This document shows, piece by piece, positions 42,521-43,579 of a stretch of 43,579 bases of DNA. Origin of the DNA: Rhodospirillaceae bacterium (GTDB taxonomy: Bacteria; Pseudomonadota; Alphaproteobacteria; Azospirillales; Azospirillaceae); assembly GCA_029267445.1 (NCBI GenBank), contig JAJUIU010000026.1, positions 1 to 43,579 of the forward strand. The letters run 5' to 3'. A model generated the notes under the pieces. That model saw only the letters and a list, made by a program, of their open reading frames with translations. It had not been told where the DNA came from and made no database searches. A program made the position numbers and the translations under genes. The number at the start of each line of letters is the position of its first letter. Positions within the stretch are counted from its first letter, which is position 1.

Positions 42521-43018
42521 ATGATCGAAATCGTCGAGGAGGCGCCGCACCATCATGCGGTGGTTGCCGATCTTCTTCGCGCCGCCTTCGGCGGCGGCTA
42601 CGAGGCCGAGCTGGTCGACCGGCTACGCCGAGAGGACCTCGTCGCCGGCGCGCTGGTCGCGCTCCAGGACGGGGAGGTCGTCGGCCACGAGATGTTCAGT
42701 CCGCGTTCGGTCGAAGTCGATGGCCGCCCGGTCAACGCGGTATCGCTGGCGCCGGTCGCCGTCCGGCCCGATTGCCAGCGCCGGGGCATCGGCTCCCGGC
42801 TGATCCGCGAGGGGATCGAGGCGATGCGGTCTGAGGGACGGGCCGCGATCATCGTCGTGGGCCATCCCGGCTACTAGCCGCGGTTCGGGTTCTCCGCGGC
42901 CCTTGCCGCGAAGCTCTCCTCGCCGTTCGAGGGCGAGGCCTTCATGGCGCTGGAACTGATCCCGGGCGCTCTTGCCGGCCGTTCGGGTTCGGTCGGCTAT
43001 CCGGCGGCGTTCAGCTAG
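42521..43018 (+). pseudogene. GNAT acetyltransferase interrupted by one amber codon
   Basis: A GNAT-type acetyltransferase gene of 166 codons. The first 118 residues contain LAPVAVRPDCQRRGIGSRLI, the acetyl-CoA loop, and reach GHPGY. There a TAG at 42875-42877 stops the frame. The same frame then continues with PRFGFSAALAAKL, FMALELIPGALAG and ends at TAG 43016-43018; these are the normal C-terminal motifs of the family, which usually reads GHPxYYxRFGF. A single Tyr-to-amber change is enough to explain it. The short 118-residue product would lack the final strands. Sequencing error or suppression are alternatives. Confidence 0.8.
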
Positions 43019-43052
43019 ACAAGAGGCGTCCCGCCGCCGGCTTCGGGGCCGC

Positions 43053-43235
43053 TCAGCCCCCCTTTGCCCAGACCGACACTTCCTTGCAGATCAGGGCGAA
43101 GTCCGTAATGTGCTTCGTGACCAGCGCGGCATCCGCGTCCTGCGGCAGCGGCCCGAAGCCGTTGGCCCAGGGCTCCAGATCTTCGGCCAGCTTCTTCGGG
43201 GTCTTCTGCGGCACCGTATCCAGCGCTTCGGGCAA
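43053..43235 (-). CDS. Short hypothetical frame, possible fragment
   Basis: A 60-residue frame with protein-like, Lys-rich text (PKKLAEDLEPWANGFGPLPQ then HITDFALICKEVSVWAKGG). The start is TTG with no ribosome-binding site, and the upstream frame closes after some 15 codons. It may be the 3' part of a decayed gene, next to the broken GNAT. The family is not recognised. Confidence 0.3.
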   Translation of the reverse strand: MPEALDTVPQKTPKKLAEDLEPWANGFGPLPQDADAALVTKHITDFALICKEVSVWAKGG

Positions 43236-43306
43236 TGATTGAAGAAACCGGGAAAACCGCTATCGGAAATTGCGGCTACCGAAAAAGCCCGCCATCCCCC
43301 GACCGG

Positions 43307-43579
43307 TCAGACCGGGGTGCCCCTGGCGGCGATCGCGTCATGCAGCGCGACGAGGCGGCGGGCTTCGGCCACATGGAGGGATTCGACGAGCCGCCCGTCG
43401 ACCACCGTGACGCCCCGGCCCGCGGCAACGGCTTCGGCATGGGCCTGGATGATGCGCCGGGCGGAGCCCAGGGCCTCCGGGTCCGGGGCGAATGCCTCGT
43501 TGGCCGGCGCGATCTGGCTCGGATGAATCAGGCTCTTGCCGTCGAAGCCGAGTTCCGCCCCCTGCCGGCAGGACGCGGC
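43307..43579 (-). CDS. CitE / HpcH-HpaI family lyase, 3' end
   Basis: The last 90 codons of a gene that enters from the right edge of the window. The peptide contains GFDGKSLIHPSQIAPAN, the hallmark of CitE-like and malyl-CoA lyase proteins, then a C-terminal helix (RRIIQAHAEAVAAGRG, VEARRL-like text). Such enzymes cleave acyl-CoA thioesters of hydroxy-acids with Mg2+. The catalytic N-terminal part is outside the window. Confidence 0.85.
   Translation of the reverse strand, partial: AASCRQGAELGFDGKSLIHPSQIAPANEAFAPDPEALGSARRIIQAHAEAVAAGRGVTVVDGRLVESLHVAEARRLVALHDAIAARGTPV

Overview
The window is high-GC DNA, dense with genes, from an alphaproteobacterium. The housekeeping blocks (ffh / rpsP-rimM-trmD-rplS, dapF-mtaB-ftsY, sdhCDAB), a sphingomonad-style TonB receptor and many envelope genes would fit an Azospirillaceae / Rhodospirillales genome. 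The genus cannot be fixed from the sequence alone. No rRNA, tRNA, CRISPR array, transposase or phage gene was seen.

Layout. 1-955: intergenic hairpin repeats and a TerC-family membrane protein. 1124-10221: five tandem OppA-type solute-binding proteins with no permease or ATPase, and an FkbM methyltransferase between the first two. 10304-10837: a PAS_5 regulator-like protein. 11146-15876 (minus strand): ffh, GNAT, VOC, rpsP, rimM, trmD, rplS, with a large structured spacer between rpsP and rimM. 16283-23900: an envelope glycosylation region with a GT-C-like membrane protein, a GtrB-like glycosyltransferase, a GtrA flippase and another large membrane protein; two paralogous two-lobed pentapeptide-repeat proteins bracket its core. 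23909-27251: dapF-mtaB-ftsY, translationally coupled. 27554-29803: an orphan TonB-dependent receptor. 30056-30736: a HEPN/Abi-like protein behind a row of hairpins. 30799-35517: AMP nucleosidase, a DUF389 protein, small proteins, YciB and a short-chain dehydrogenase. 35651-36860: a small lipoprotein and a Phd/PemK-type toxin-antitoxin pair with a clear promoter-operator. 36950-40370 (minus): sdhB, sdhA, sdhD and sdhC. 40947-43579: a GcvA-like LysR regulator with a 15-bp dyad, a DUF924 protein, a GNAT gene broken by one amber codon, and the 3' end of a CitE/HpcH-type lyase.

How the parts may work together. The binding-protein array could feed a permease encoded elsewhere, or act in sensing or periplasmic chaperoning. 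The GT-C / GtrB / GtrA trio has the composition of a three-component lipid-linked sugar system: GtrB charges polyprenyl phosphate, GtrA flips it, and the GT-C enzyme transfers the sugar. The flanking pentapeptide pair is the most distinctive unexplained association. Likely defence or stress modules are the HEPN/Abi-like gene and the toxin-antitoxin pair. All functional calls rest on motifs read by eye; no database search was possible.
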